Source: Chryseobacterium gleum (GTDB taxonomy: Bacteria; Bacteroidota; Bacteroidia; Flavobacteriales_D; Sanyastnellaceae). Taken from it: a stretch of 64,000 bases of DNA. Positions 8,266 to 15,854 of this stretch are shown in pieces. The stretch's first letter is position 1, and each line of letters starts with the position of its first letter. The stretch covers positions 434,001-498,000 of the forward strand of contig CAMCVP010000001.1 in assembly GCA_945881835.1 (NCBI GenBank), read 5' to 3'. Below the pieces are notes generated by a model. That model made no database searches, was not told the origin of the DNA, and was given only the letters and a program-made list of their open reading frames with translations. Made by a program: the position numbers and the translations under genes.

Positions 8266-9201
8266 ATGTCTTCATTGATAAAAGCAGAAAAAAAAAACTT
8301 CGCGAATACGGTAATGATGGTGCGTCCAGCTGCATTTGGATTTAATGAAGAGACAGCCGCAAGCAATTCATTTCAGCGAGAAACATTTTTATCGAATAAC
8401 GAGATTTTAGACGAAGCTCTTCATGAGTTTGACCGTGCTGCAAATGAATTGCGCTCTCACGGCATAAACGTGCACATCATTGAAGATACACTCATCCCAA
8501 GAAAGCCAGATGCGGTCTTTCCGAACAATTGGATTTCCTTCCACCCCGATGGCACGCTCATTTTATATCCCATGGAAGCAGCTAACAGACGTTGCGAAAG
8601 ACGACTCGAAGTTGTGTTGGAACTTCAACAAAAATTCAATTTTGAAAAAGTTATAGACTTAACCCATTTTGAATCGGAAAATTTATTTTTGGAAGGAACA
8701 GGAAGTGTGGTTTTTGATCATGAGAACAAAGTCGCTTTTGCTGCGCGCTCTTCGCGCACGAGTGAAATTGTTTTTGGAAAGCTCTGCGAGCAAATTCAAT
8801 ACACCCCTTTCGTGTTTGCTGCTTTTGATGAAAACGGTCAGCCCATTTACCACACGAACGTAGTCATGTGCATGGGAGACGATTTCGTTGTGGTTTGTTT
8901 GGAGTGCTTGCCAGATAAGCAGAGTAGGGAACTATTTGTGAATGAAGTGAGTCGTTTGGGAAAAAGTGTTCTTGAAATTTCAATAGCGCAAATGAATGCC
9001 TTTGCTGGAAATATGCTCCTGCTTAGAGATAGGCAAAACACTAACAAATTGGTACTTTCAGAAACGGCCTATCAAAGTTTAACGAGCGCTCAAATTGATT
9101 TGCTGAAGCAGCGTGTAGACTTTATTCGTTTCAATATTCCCGTTATTGAAACCATTGGTGGCGGAAGCGCGCGATGCATGCTCGCAGAAGTTTTTTTATA
9201 G
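8266..9201 (+). CDS. ctlX: Citrulline hydrolase / amidinotransferase-fold protein CtlX
   Basis: The protein is 311 residues and belongs to the arginine-deiminase-like fold (guanidino-group-modifying enzymes). The start VMMVRPAAFGFNEETAASNSFQ is characteristic of CtlX, a protein implicated in citrulline use. Other marks are PDAVFPNNWISFHPDG, ENLFLEGTGSVVFD (substrate-binding Asp/Glu region) and the C-terminal GGGSARCMLAE with the likely catalytic Cys. It has no signal peptide. It sits alone between rpsP and an amylase gene, and no arginine or citrulline pathway genes are near. The role in citrulline breakdown comes from family knowledge, not from this locus. Confidence 0.85.
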   Translation: MSSLIKAEKKNFANTVMMVRPAAFGFNEETAASNSFQRETFLSNNEILDEALHEFDRAANELRSHGINVHIIEDTLIPRKPDAVFPNNWISFHPDGTLILYPMEAANRRCERRLEVVLELQQKFNFEKVIDLTHFESENLFLEGTGSVVFDHENKVAFAARSSRTSEIVFGKLCEQIQYTPFVFAAFDENGQPIYHTNVVMCMGDDFVVVCLECLPDKQSRELFVNEVSRLGKSVLEISIAQMNAFAGNMLLLRDRQNTNKLVLSETAYQSLTSAQIDLLKQRVDFIRFNIPVIETIGGGSARCMLAEVFL

Positions 9202-9226
9202 CCTCATTCATGGCTAGATTTGTTGA

Positions 9227-10609
9227 ATGAATATTACTCGAACGACATTCTTTTTTCTTTTCACTTCATTGCTCTCATTTGCTGCTTGCAAGAAGGATTG
9301 TCCTCCTGATGCGGTGGTTGAAGATCCTACCGTTCTTGTCGGATATCAGCAATACGGTGTTCCATTCGACAGCGTTCCTGAAACCAAGAACATCATTATG
9401 TATGAAGTGAATCTTCGTGCATTCAGTTCAAGCGGAGATTTGCAAGGGGTGATCAACAGACTTGATCAATTGAAAGCGCTCAATGTGAATGTCATTTGGC
9501 TCATGCCAATTTATCCGATTGGACAAATCAACTCGGTAAATTCTCCCTACTGCGTCAAGAATTATTATGAAGTTGGAAGTGAATACGGGACACTTGCAGA
9601 TTTACGCACACTCACTACCGAAGCACACAACCGCAACATGGCTGTTGTGGTCGATTGGGTAGCTAATCACACCGCTTGGGACAATCCTTGGATTACACAG
9701 CACCCGGAGTGGTATTCACAAGACGGGGCAGGAAACATCATTATTCCTCCAGGAACCAATTGGAATGATGTCGCTGATTTGAATTTCAGTAACGCGACTA
9801 TGCGTGTGAACATGATTGACGCAATGAAGTATTGGACATTGGAAGCGAACATCGACGGATTTCGTTGCGACTATGCAGACGGTGTTCCGTATGACTTCTG
9901 GAAGCAGGCCATCGATTCACTCAATACAATTCCAAATAGAAACTTAATTTTTCTTGCTGAAGGAACACGCGCCGATCATTACGATGCAGGCTTTGAAATG
10001 ACTTACGCGTGGGATTTTTATACTTCCATAAAAAATGTTTTTGCGGGAAGTGCACCTTCAACCATTTACACAACGAATACTTCAGAGTATGCCGGTGTTC
10101 CTGCGGGAAAGCGCAAACTTCGTTTTACCACGAACCACGATCAAAGCGCTTGGGAAGCAACGCCCATGACTTTGTTCAACGGAAAGGCCGGTGCTACTTG
10201 CGCTTCAGTAATTACGACTTATTACAACGGAGTGCCTTTGATCTACACCGGACAAGAAGTTGGAAGAGTGAGCACTGTTCCGTTCTTTTCGAATTCACCG
10301 ATAAACTGGACGGTGAATTTGGACATGCAACAGAATTATCGCGATATGCTTTCGTTTTATTCCGAATCTGACGTTTCTCGCTATGGCACTGTGGTTCCAT
10401 ACACAGCAAACGATGTGGTGTGTTTCAAGAAGGTGTTAAATGCAAATCAGGTTTTGGTGATTGCCAATGTTAGAAATACCACAACGAATTATTCGATTCC
10501 AACGGCTTTGTTGAATTCAACGTGGACGAACGCCTTAACGGGTGCCTCGGTTACCTTGGGGAGTTCACTTTCGCTAACGGCTTATCAGTATTTAATTTTG
10601 AAGAATTAG
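9227..10609 (+). CDS. GH13 alpha-amylase family lipoprotein
   Basis: The 460-residue protein has a lipobox (LSFAAC, Cys21) and a single GH13 catalytic barrel. Conserved regions are visible: VVDWVANHT (region I, 141-149), GFRCDYADG with nucleophile Asp215 (region II), FLAEGTR with acid/base Glu245 (region III) and TTNHDQ with Asp305 (region IV). A short beta domain ends the protein. It would cleave alpha-glucan fragments at the cell surface or in the periplasm. No partner sus genes are adjacent, so it is an isolated amylase. Family is certain; exact specificity is not. Confidence 0.93.
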   Translation: MNITRTTFFFLFTSLLSFAACKKDCPPDAVVEDPTVLVGYQQYGVPFDSVPETKNIIMYEVNLRAFSSSGDLQGVINRLDQLKALNVNVIWLMPIYPIGQINSVNSPYCVKNYYEVGSEYGTLADLRTLTTEAHNRNMAVVVDWVANHTAWDNPWITQHPEWYSQDGAGNIIIPPGTNWNDVADLNFSNATMRVNMIDAMKYWTLEANIDGFRCDYADGVPYDFWKQAIDSLNTIPNRNLIFLAEGTRADHYDAGFEMTYAWDFYTSIKNVFAGSAPSTIYTTNTSEYAGVPAGKRKLRFTTNHDQSAWEATPMTLFNGKAGATCASVITTYYNGVPLIYTGQEVGRVSTVPFFSNSPINWTVNLDMQQNYRDMLSFYSESDVSRYGTVVPYTANDVVCFKKVLNANQVLVIANVRNTTTNYSIPTALLNSTWTNALTGASVTLGSSLSLTAYQYLILKN

Positions 10610-10612
10610 CAT

Positions 10613-11482
10613 TTATTCCAAATGTCCGAACTCGCCTCGTTCAAACTGATGGAAGGCATCCATGAGTTCTTGCTTGGTATTCATTACGAAAGGACCGTAG
10701 GCCGCAATGGGCTCCAGGATCGGTTCTCCGGATAGAATAAGAATGGTTGCGTCTTCGGTGCATGAGAGGGTGAATGATTCTCCGTCGTTGCTGAACAATG
10801 CAAGGTGACTGGTTCCAACTTGGTGTTCTTCATTTACGATAATGTTACCTTCAATGACAAGGGCAGCGGTGTTATTTCTTTCACTGAAAGAAAAAGTGGC
10901 GGATCCTCCTGCTTTCAATTTTACGTTGAAGAGATTCACTTCGGTGAAAGTTGAAGCAGCACCTTTGTTGAATTCAAAATTCCCAGCAATGACTTCCACA
11001 ATACCGGCGTTGTTCGGAAGTTCAATTTTCGGGATATTCGAATTTAGAATTTCCTGGTATTTCGGTTTTGAAAGTTTGTCTGCGGCGGGAAGATTCACCC
11101 ACAATTGAACCATAGAAAAAATGCCACCGGCCCTAGAAAATTCTTGTTCGTGGTATTCTTTGTGAAGAACACCTGAAGCCGCGGTCATCCATTGCACGTC
11201 TCCTTCGCCAATAACTCCGCTGTTTCCGGCACTGTCGTGATGCGCAACCTTTCCTTTGTAAGCAATGGTCACGGTTTCAAAACCTTTGTGCGGATGCACA
11301 CCAACACCCTTCTGAACTTCAGTCGGAGGGAAGTAATGCGGTGCAGCATAATCGAGCATAATGAACGGATTCATGCGCTCCATGCTCAAATAATAATCGG
11401 GAATAAAGTGATGAACCTTGAAGCCATCTCCAACGAAATTTGTTGGTGGCGGCGGTATAATGGATTGAAGTGTTCTTTTCAT
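10613..11482 (-). CDS. Pirin family protein
   Basis: The 289-residue bicupin has the pirin N-terminal motif region HPHKGFETVTIAYKGKVAHHDSAGN, with the metal-binding His residues, and a C-terminal pirin_C domain containing ILSGEPILEPIAAYGPFVMN. Bacterial pirins include quercetinase-type dioxygenases and regulators of pyruvate dehydrogenase; the sequence does not decide between these. It is convergent with the amylase gene (three bases between stops) and divergent from rimM with a 34-base gap, so the two promoters must overlap. Confidence 0.92.
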   Translation of the reverse strand: MKRTLQSIIPPPPTNFVGDGFKVHHFIPDYYLSMERMNPFIMLDYAAPHYFPPTEVQKGVGVHPHKGFETVTIAYKGKVAHHDSAGNSGVIGEGDVQWMTAASGVLHKEYHEQEFSRAGGIFSMVQLWVNLPAADKLSKPKYQEILNSNIPKIELPNNAGIVEVIAGNFEFNKGAASTFTEVNLFNVKLKAGGSATFSFSERNNTAALVIEGNIIVNEEHQVGTSHLALFSNDGESFTLSCTEDATILILSGEPILEPIAAYGPFVMNTKQELMDAFHQFERGEFGHLE

Positions 11483-11504
11483 AATTGGTGCAAAATTACA
11501 TCAT

Positions 11505-11512
11505 TATCTTCG
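11505..11512 (+). promoter_or_regulatory. Probable -7 box (TATCTTCG) just before rimM
   Basis: TATCTTCG differs by one base from TAnnTTTG and ends only four bases before the rimM ATG. If used, the transcript would start at or almost at the start codon (leaderless or nearly so). Confidence 0.35.
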
Positions 11513-11516
11513 CATC

Positions 11517-12047
11517 ATGAACAAAGACGAAATGCACTGCTTGGGGAAGATTACCAAGCTACATGGATACAAAGGCGAGTTGACGGTTTTTCTAGATACC
11601 GCGAAGGTGGCAGATTACAAGGATTTGCAGTTTTTATTTTTGGAAATAAAGGGAAGCCTGGTTCCTTATAAAATTGAATTATTCGAGCCGAAAACGAATG
11701 ATTCGGTGAAGGTTAGACTGGCCGGAGTGAACGATGAAGCCACTGCGAAATCGTTGTTGAAATCTATGGTTTATGTTCGCTTAACCGAACTCTCTGTAAA
11801 AGACGAAGACCGAAGAGACATGGTGAATTGGGTAGGATACGAGGTATTCGATCAAACACACGGAAACATTGGAGTAGTGGAAGAGGTGGTGGAAAATAGA
11901 AAGAATCCGCAACTGGAAATTCGTCACAATACAGGTAAATTAATCTTACTGCCCCTTCAACCCGAATTCGTTCTGGAAATCGATGATGAAAGTCAGACCA
12001 TTTCAACGGCAGCGCCTGAAGGACTGATAGAGTTGTATTTAGAGTAA
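11517..12047 (+). CDS. rimM: Ribosome maturation factor RimM
   Basis: The 176-residue protein begins with LGKITKLHGYKGELTVFLD, the RimM N-terminal beta-barrel, and ends with the PRC-barrel domain (GYEVFD, then ILLPLQPEFVLEID). RimM binds S19 in the 30S head and helps 16S rRNA processing. It is normally next to rpsP and trmD; here it stands alone between pirin and pckA and has its own terminator. The start follows a plausible promoter by a few bases. Confidence 0.93.
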   Translation: MNKDEMHCLGKITKLHGYKGELTVFLDTAKVADYKDLQFLFLEIKGSLVPYKIELFEPKTNDSVKVRLAGVNDEATAKSLLKSMVYVRLTELSVKDEDRRDMVNWVGYEVFDQTHGNIGVVEEVVENRKNPQLEIRHNTGKLILLPLQPEFVLEIDDESQTISTAAPEGLIELYLE

Positions 12048-12080
12048 TTAATCAACATTTCAAACCGCAAATGGTTGAGA

Positions 12081-12116
12081 AAGGGGTGAGTTTCAAGGAT
12101 TCTCACCCCTTTTTTT
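12081..12116 (+). terminator. Rho-independent terminator after rimM
   Basis: A 10-bp stem (AAGGGGTGAG with CTCACCCCTT) with an 11-base loop is followed by a T run. It sits 33 bases after the rimM stop and directly before the pckA promoter. Confidence 0.92.
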
Positions 12117-12121
12117 ATTAT

Positions 12122-12129
12122 TACCTTTG
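12122..12129 (+). promoter_or_regulatory. Bacteroidota -7 box (TACCTTTG) of pckA
   Basis: TACCTTTG matches TAnnTTTG and lies 38 bases before the pckA ATG, just after the rimM terminator. A -33 TTTG is not evident. Confidence 0.6.
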
Positions 12130-12167
12130 CCGAACGATTCAATGATAGTCGAACCAAAAATTTATTC

Positions 12168-13775
12168 ATGACAAACATCGGTACACGTCCCGAAGGCGCA
12201 ACATTAGCGTATCTCGGTCTTAAACATGTTTCCACTGCATATTGGAACATGACACCTGCAGAATTGGTTGAAGAAACCATCTTACTTTCTCAGGGAACAC
12301 TCACGAATACGGGGGCATTAGCCATTGACACCGGAGAATTTACTGGAAGATCTCCAAAAGATAAGTTTATTGTAAAAGATGCCTCCACAGAAAACAGCGT
12401 TTGGTGGAGCCAATTCAACATCCCATTCGATTCAGACAAATTCACACGCTTGTATGAGCGTATGTGTGCTTACCTGAATGGAAGAGAAGTCTATGTTCGC
12501 GATGCTTATGTATGCGCAGATCCTCGCTACCGCATGAATGTGCGCGTAGTAACTGAATTCCCATGGAGCAACATGTTCGCAAGTAACATGTTCTTGCGTC
12601 CAACTGCGGAAGAATTAACAAACATGACCCCAGAGTGGCATGTCATCTGTGCACCTGAATTCATGGCCGATCCAGAAATCGACGGTACCCGTCAGCACAA
12701 TTTCGCAATCATCGACTTCACCAAAAAGATGGCGATTATTGGCGGAACCGGCTATACTGGAGAGATTAAAAAAGGAATTTTCACGGTGTTGAATTATGTT
12801 CTTCCACACGAGAAGAATGTATTGTCTATGCACTGTTCAGCTAACGTGGGTAAAGACGGAGACACTGCAGTGTTCTTCGGACTTTCTGGAACGGGTAAGA
12901 CAACATTGTCTTCTGATCCGAACAGAAGATTGATTGGAGACGACGAGCACGGTTGGACCGACAGCACTGTCTTCAATTTTGAAGGTGGTTGTTACGCGAA
13001 AACGATTGACTTGTCACGCGAAAAGGAACCTCAGATTTACGACGCCATTAAGTTCGGTGCGTTGCTAGAGAACATTGGTTTTGAAGACGACGGGGTTACT
13101 CCAGATTACGCAGATAGCGCGAAGACGGAGAACACACGTGTAAGTTACCCATTGGAGCACATCGATAACACGATGAATCCAAGTGTGGGTGGTATTCCGA
13201 AGAATATTTTCTTTTTGACTTGCGATGCCTTCGGTGTGTTGCCTCCAATTAGCAAACTAACGAAAGAGCAAGCCATGTATCAGTTCATTAGCGGTTACAC
13301 TGCGAAGGTTGCAGGTACTGAAGCTGGAATTACCGAGCCTACGACTACATTCAGTGCGTGCTTTGGAGCGCCATTCTTGCCGTTGCATCCGACTGCATAC
13401 GCAGAGATGTTAGGTAAGAAGATCGACGAGAGCGGTGCTCAGGTGTGGTTAATCAACACCGGCTGGTCTGGAGGTTCTTATGGAGTAGGAAGTCGTATGA
13501 AGTTGAGTTTCACCCGCGCCATGATTACAGCTGCGTTGGAAGGAAAGTTGAACGATGTTGAATTTGTTACGCATGAAGTATTCGGATTGGCAATGCCAAC
13601 GGCTTGTCCAGAAGTTCCTGCAGAAATGTTGAATCCACGTAACACTTGGTCAGACAAAGACGCTTACGATGCGAAAGCAAATGAACTTGCAGAGAAGTTT
13701 GTAACGAACTTCGAGAAGTTTAAAGACTACGCAAGTGAAGCATTACTTTCTGCTTCGCCGAAGGTGAAAGCATAA
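12168..13775 (+). CDS. pckA: Phosphoenolpyruvate carboxykinase (ATP)
   Basis: The 535-residue enzyme converts oxaloacetate and ATP to phosphoenolpyruvate, CO2 and ADP, the entry step of gluconeogenesis. Diagnostic motifs are present: TGRSPKDKF near 61-69, the ATP-PEPCK P-loop GLSGTGKTT, GDDEHGW shortly after, and NTGWSGG near the C-terminus. Length is typical. It has its own promoter between two terminator-bounded units and is followed closely by a small lipoprotein gene. Confidence 0.98.
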   Translation: MTNIGTRPEGATLAYLGLKHVSTAYWNMTPAELVEETILLSQGTLTNTGALAIDTGEFTGRSPKDKFIVKDASTENSVWWSQFNIPFDSDKFTRLYERMCAYLNGREVYVRDAYVCADPRYRMNVRVVTEFPWSNMFASNMFLRPTAEELTNMTPEWHVICAPEFMADPEIDGTRQHNFAIIDFTKKMAIIGGTGYTGEIKKGIFTVLNYVLPHEKNVLSMHCSANVGKDGDTAVFFGLSGTGKTTLSSDPNRRLIGDDEHGWTDSTVFNFEGGCYAKTIDLSREKEPQIYDAIKFGALLENIGFEDDGVTPDYADSAKTENTRVSYPLEHIDNTMNPSVGGIPKNIFFLTCDAFGVLPPISKLTKEQAMYQFISGYTAKVAGTEAGITEPTTTFSACFGAPFLPLHPTAYAEMLGKKIDESGAQVWLINTGWSGGSYGVGSRMKLSFTRAMITAALEGKLNDVEFVTHEVFGLAMPTACPEVPAEMLNPRNTWSDKDAYDAKANELAEKFVTNFEKFKDYASEALLSASPKVKA

Positions 13776-13789
13776 TATTATTTTTTGAA

Positions 13790-14287
13790 ATGAAACAGGC
13801 CTGTTGCATTGGATTAATTCTTCTGCTACAGGCCTGTTCTACTTCAGACCCAGAAAATTCTGTTTCCGTATCGAAGGCGAATGAACGTTCGGTTTATTCG
13901 AAGAGCGAAGAGAATATTCTTACTTTTCTAAATTCGGAATACGAGACCGCCGTTTGGGCAAGCTTAGTTGAATTAAGCACCTGGGCAGATTCGTTAAAGA
14001 AAAACGAGTACACCTTGCTTGTCCCGTCAGATGCGGTTTTACGCAACAAAGGGTTAGATAAATATCAGGCTCTTGTGCCGTCTTCCAACAGATCTGAATT
14101 AAATAAAGAAATTGGTCATCACCTCATTCCAGGTCGCATTTCATTTGCGAATCTTCCTGACACGGTTTTGAAAAATGTGAATGGAGAGAGTTTAATCTAT
14201 AGTTCTTCCACCAAAAGACTTTCGGAGTTTGAGATTACTTCTGTGGAGCGGGAGCTAAAGCTGGGGCGAATAATTAGGATACGATAG
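13790..14287 (+). CDS. Fasciclin (FAS1)-like lipoprotein
   Basis: The 165-residue protein has a lipobox (LLLQAC, Cys16). The rest resembles a divergent or short FAS1 domain: an H1-like LVPSDAVLRNKGLDKY followed by IGHHLIPGRISFANLPD, the YH-type motif region. FAS1 domains are adhesion or extracellular binding modules. It lies 14 bases after pckA and may be read through from it. Its TAG stop codon is the first three bases of the palindromic repeat that begins the RAYT locus, so the last codons may have been replaced by insertion of that repeat. Confidence 0.65.
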   Translation: MKQACCIGLILLLQACSTSDPENSVSVSKANERSVYSKSEENILTFLNSEYETAVWASLVELSTWADSLKKNEYTLLVPSDAVLRNKGLDKYQALVPSSNRSELNKEIGHHLIPGRISFANLPDTVLKNVNGESLIYSSSTKRLSEFEITSVERELKLGRIIRIR

Positions 14288-14350
14288 GAATTATGTAATG
14301 GGAAAACCTTCGGTTTTATTCCTACTGCGTAATGGGAACTGCGTTGTTCC
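14285..14350 (+). repeat. Palindromic repeat A, left copy
   Basis: An outer 7-bp stem (TAGGAAT with ATTCCTA) encloses an inner 6-bp stem AAAACC/GGTTTT with loop ttc, followed by a GCGTAATGGGA core and a second hairpin GGAAC/GTTCC. The copy at 15123 has the same plan with a changed but still paired outer stem. The stop codon of the FAS1 gene forms the first three bases of the outer stem. Confidence 0.75.
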
Positions 14351-14361
14351 ATGATTGGATT

Positions 14362-14412
14362 GAGCTCGCTTTGCGAGAGGCATGGGTATTGCCCCCAGTG
14401 AAGCTGGGGGAT
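14362..14412 (+). repeat. REP-like element, left copy
   Basis: This 51-bp unit has two hairpins: CTCGC-ttt-GCGAG, then CCCCCAG-tgaag-CTGGGGG, joined by a conserved linker containing CATGGGTATTG. It is identical at 50 of 51 positions to the copy at 15007 and flanks the transposase gene in direct orientation. Confidence 0.9.
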
Positions 14413-14466
14413 TGAATCTTAAGATGGCGCACTTGCCTTCAGAGTTTGTAATTATCTAAACTTTTT

Positions 14467-14513
14467 TCCCCCACCTTCAGTGGGGGCATTACTCATGTCG
14501 CCCTAAGGGGCTC
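14467..14513 (-). repeat. REP-like element, inverted third copy over the tnpA stop
   Basis: Read on the minus strand this has the same two-hairpin plan: GCCC-ctta-GGGC, a linker with CATGAGTAATG, and CCCCCA-loop-TGGGGG. The stems differ from the flanking copies but still pair. It contains the TGA stop of the transposase gene, so the last codons of the protein are part of the repeat. Confidence 0.75.
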
Positions 14514-14936
14514 GCTGATGTGCGTCTCAATAAAGTTTCTGTTTCTTCCAGAGAATTCAAAACTGGAGTGATGCTCCTTTTGGTTCTGAATATACTTTTT
14601 CAATCGCGGTATTTCTGATTCACCGATACTGTATGCAGCATACCCCAATTGCCATTCAAAATCTTTGAGGAATTCCGCTTTAGTTTTCATCCAACGCGAT
14701 GAATTTGTCTTTAATTTTTCAGCAAGTTTCATCACTGCGATTTTTCTGGATAAGAAACAAAGGATATGAACGTGATCATAATATCCTCCAATTTCAATTC
14801 TAGGACACTCCATTTCAACACACAGACCTCCTAAATAGGTGTGCAAATCATTTTCAATTTGAGGGAGAATAAAAGGCTGTCTATACTTAGTTGAGAACAC
14901 CAGGTGAATAGCAATTTGTGAGATAGATTTTGCCAT
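14493..14936 (-). CDS. tnpA: Y1 (HUH) transposase, RAYT/IS200 type
   Basis: The 147-residue protein starts MAKSISQIAIHLVFSTKYRQPF, a Y1-transposase opening, and has the HUH metal site as DHVHIL and a candidate catalytic Tyr in KKYIQNQKEHH. These enzymes cut and rejoin single-stranded DNA at sites recognised through hairpins. The upstream ATG at 14972 is less likely because homologues start at MAK. The C-terminus ends ISEPLRAT, encoded within a REP-like palindrome. No frameshift is visible, so it may be active. Confidence 0.9.
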   Translation of the reverse strand: MAKSISQIAIHLVFSTKYRQPFILPQIENDLHTYLGGLCVEMECPRIEIGGYYDHVHILCFLSRKIAVMKLAEKLKTNSSRWMKTKAEFLKDFEWQLGYAAYSIGESEIPRLKKYIQNQKEHHSSFEFSGRNRNFIETHISEPLRAT

Positions 14937-15006
14937 ATTTTTTTTCGAGCTAAGTTCAATATGACATTTCACAAAGTCAAGAAAGACTTATGCTTATAAA
15001 AAGACA

Positions 15007-15057
15007 GAGCTCGCTTTGCGAGCGGCATGGGTATTGCCCCCAGTGAAGCTGGGGGAT
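15007..15057 (+). repeat. REP-like element, right copy
   Basis: This is the same 51-bp two-hairpin unit as at 14362 with one substitution just after the first hairpin. Together the two copies bracket the transposase gene. Confidence 0.9.
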
Positions 15058-15122
15058 AGAATAATTAGTTACAATTTAATTTCAAGTATATGATTTCAAA
15101 TTGGTATTGGGTTGCACCGCTG

Positions 15123-15186
15123 TAGAATTTCATTAATGGAAAACCTGCGGTTTTAATTCTGCTGCGTAATGGGAGCTAGGTTGTTT
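15123..15186 (+). repeat. Palindromic repeat A, right copy
   Basis: The outer stem here is AGAATT/AATTCT (TAGGAAT/ATTCCTA in the left copy), the inner stem AAAACC/GGTTTT is unchanged with loop tgc for ttc, and the GCGTAATGGGA core is kept. Paired changes in the stem and free changes in the loop point to selection or recognition of the folded form. Confidence 0.75.
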
Positions 15187-15203
15187 GAGCTGCGTTTTCT
15201 TTC

Positions 15204-15277
15204 ACCGAAGGTTTGATCGCAAAGCGATTGATTCGAAGAATTGATCTAACGAAGTCAGATTGATCGCCATCGGCGAT
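15204..15277 (+). repeat. Mini-hairpin array with tg linkers
   Basis: Five successive hairpins follow one another: ACC/GGT (loop gaa), ATCGC/GCGAT (aaa), ATTC/GAAT (gaa), a 7-bp stem with one mismatch starting ATCT and ending AGAT (gaa), and ATCGCC/GGCGAT (atc). The last four are separated by a constant tg. The array ends directly at the 3' end of the following minus-strand gene. It is not a terminator: there is no T run. Confidence 0.8.
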
Positions 15278-15802
15278 TTAAGCGTAATGGCTCATGAGTT
15301 CAATCCGCAACAACCTCAACGCATTTTCAATTGCTGGATTTCCTACTGCCGCTTCCATCTCTAAAACGAAATTACTTAGGTACATGCCGTTGTCGTTTGG
15401 ATTCACTTTCGAATAGGAGACTTTGAATAATTCAGAGATGTCACTTTTCGCTTGCTGAATGTTCGCCCAAGTATGTTCGCTTACATACATCTGCAACGAA
15501 ACATTGTGGTCGAACTCTTCGCGAATGTTGCGAATCATTTCCAACTGCAACAAGGTGCAAGTCATACCCGGACGGTTACTGCGCAACACGATGCTGCTTG
15601 GACGTGATCTTTCCAACATTACAATCAATCGCTCGTAGGCTGAAAGACGCAAGGAAGCAAGTGCACTTGCATTCGATTTGCGCAATTCCAACTGCCAACG
15701 TTGTTCATTGTGACGATGTTGTTTTTCCATAAGGAAGAAAATAATTGTCCCAGCAATGATCAAACTTATGGCGACCAATAGAAATGTAAGCGATGCGTTC
15801 AT
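15278..15802 (-). CDS. Membrane-anchored conserved Bacteroidota protein, unknown function
   Basis: The protein is 174 residues from the MNASLTF start. Residues 5-25 form one membrane helix, followed by a basic stretch and then a helical cytosolic domain with RLSAYERLIVMLERS, a region like the uncharacterised Bacteroidota family I recall as DUF7935 (not verified). It ends in LLRIELMSHYA. Function is unknown. An upstream start at 15895 would run into the promoter and coding start of the divergent gene, so I reject it. Confidence 0.65.
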   Translation of the reverse strand: MNASLTFLLVAISLIIAGTIIFFLMEKQHRHNEQRWQLELRKSNASALASLRLSAYERLIVMLERSRPSSIVLRSNRPGMTCTLLQLEMIRNIREEFDHNVSLQMYVSEHTWANIQQAKSDISELFKVSYSKVNPNDNGMYLSNFVLEMEAAVGNPAIENALRLLRIELMSHYA

Positions 15803-15841
15803 ATTGCAAAGAAACTTCTTAATTGTTGCTGGTGCAAATGG

Positions 15842-15849
15842 TATATTTG
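15842..15849 (+). promoter_or_regulatory. -7 box (TATATTTG) directly before the FG-GAP gene
   Basis: TATATTTG is a full match to TAnnTTTG and ends five bases before the ATG at 15855. With a normal spacing the RNA would start at the start codon. Confidence 0.5.
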
Positions 15850-15854
15850 AATGT

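Larger units (their letters stand above)
14362..15057 (-). mobile_element. REP-associated tyrosine transposase (RAYT) unit
   Basis: A single HUH/Y1 transposase gene is bounded by two 51-bp direct REP-like repeats and has a third, inverted REP across its 3' end. No TnpB, no other cargo and no target-site duplication are seen. This plan (single transposase plus REP palindromes) fits a RAYT locus better than a canonical IS200 with two subterminal hairpins, but an IS200-like element cannot be ruled out. Confidence 0.75.

Noticed and set aside
7994-8335. A minus-strand ORF rich in Ala, Ser and Thr opposite the rpsP tail.
   Set aside because: It is the antisense reading of the low-complexity S16 tail.
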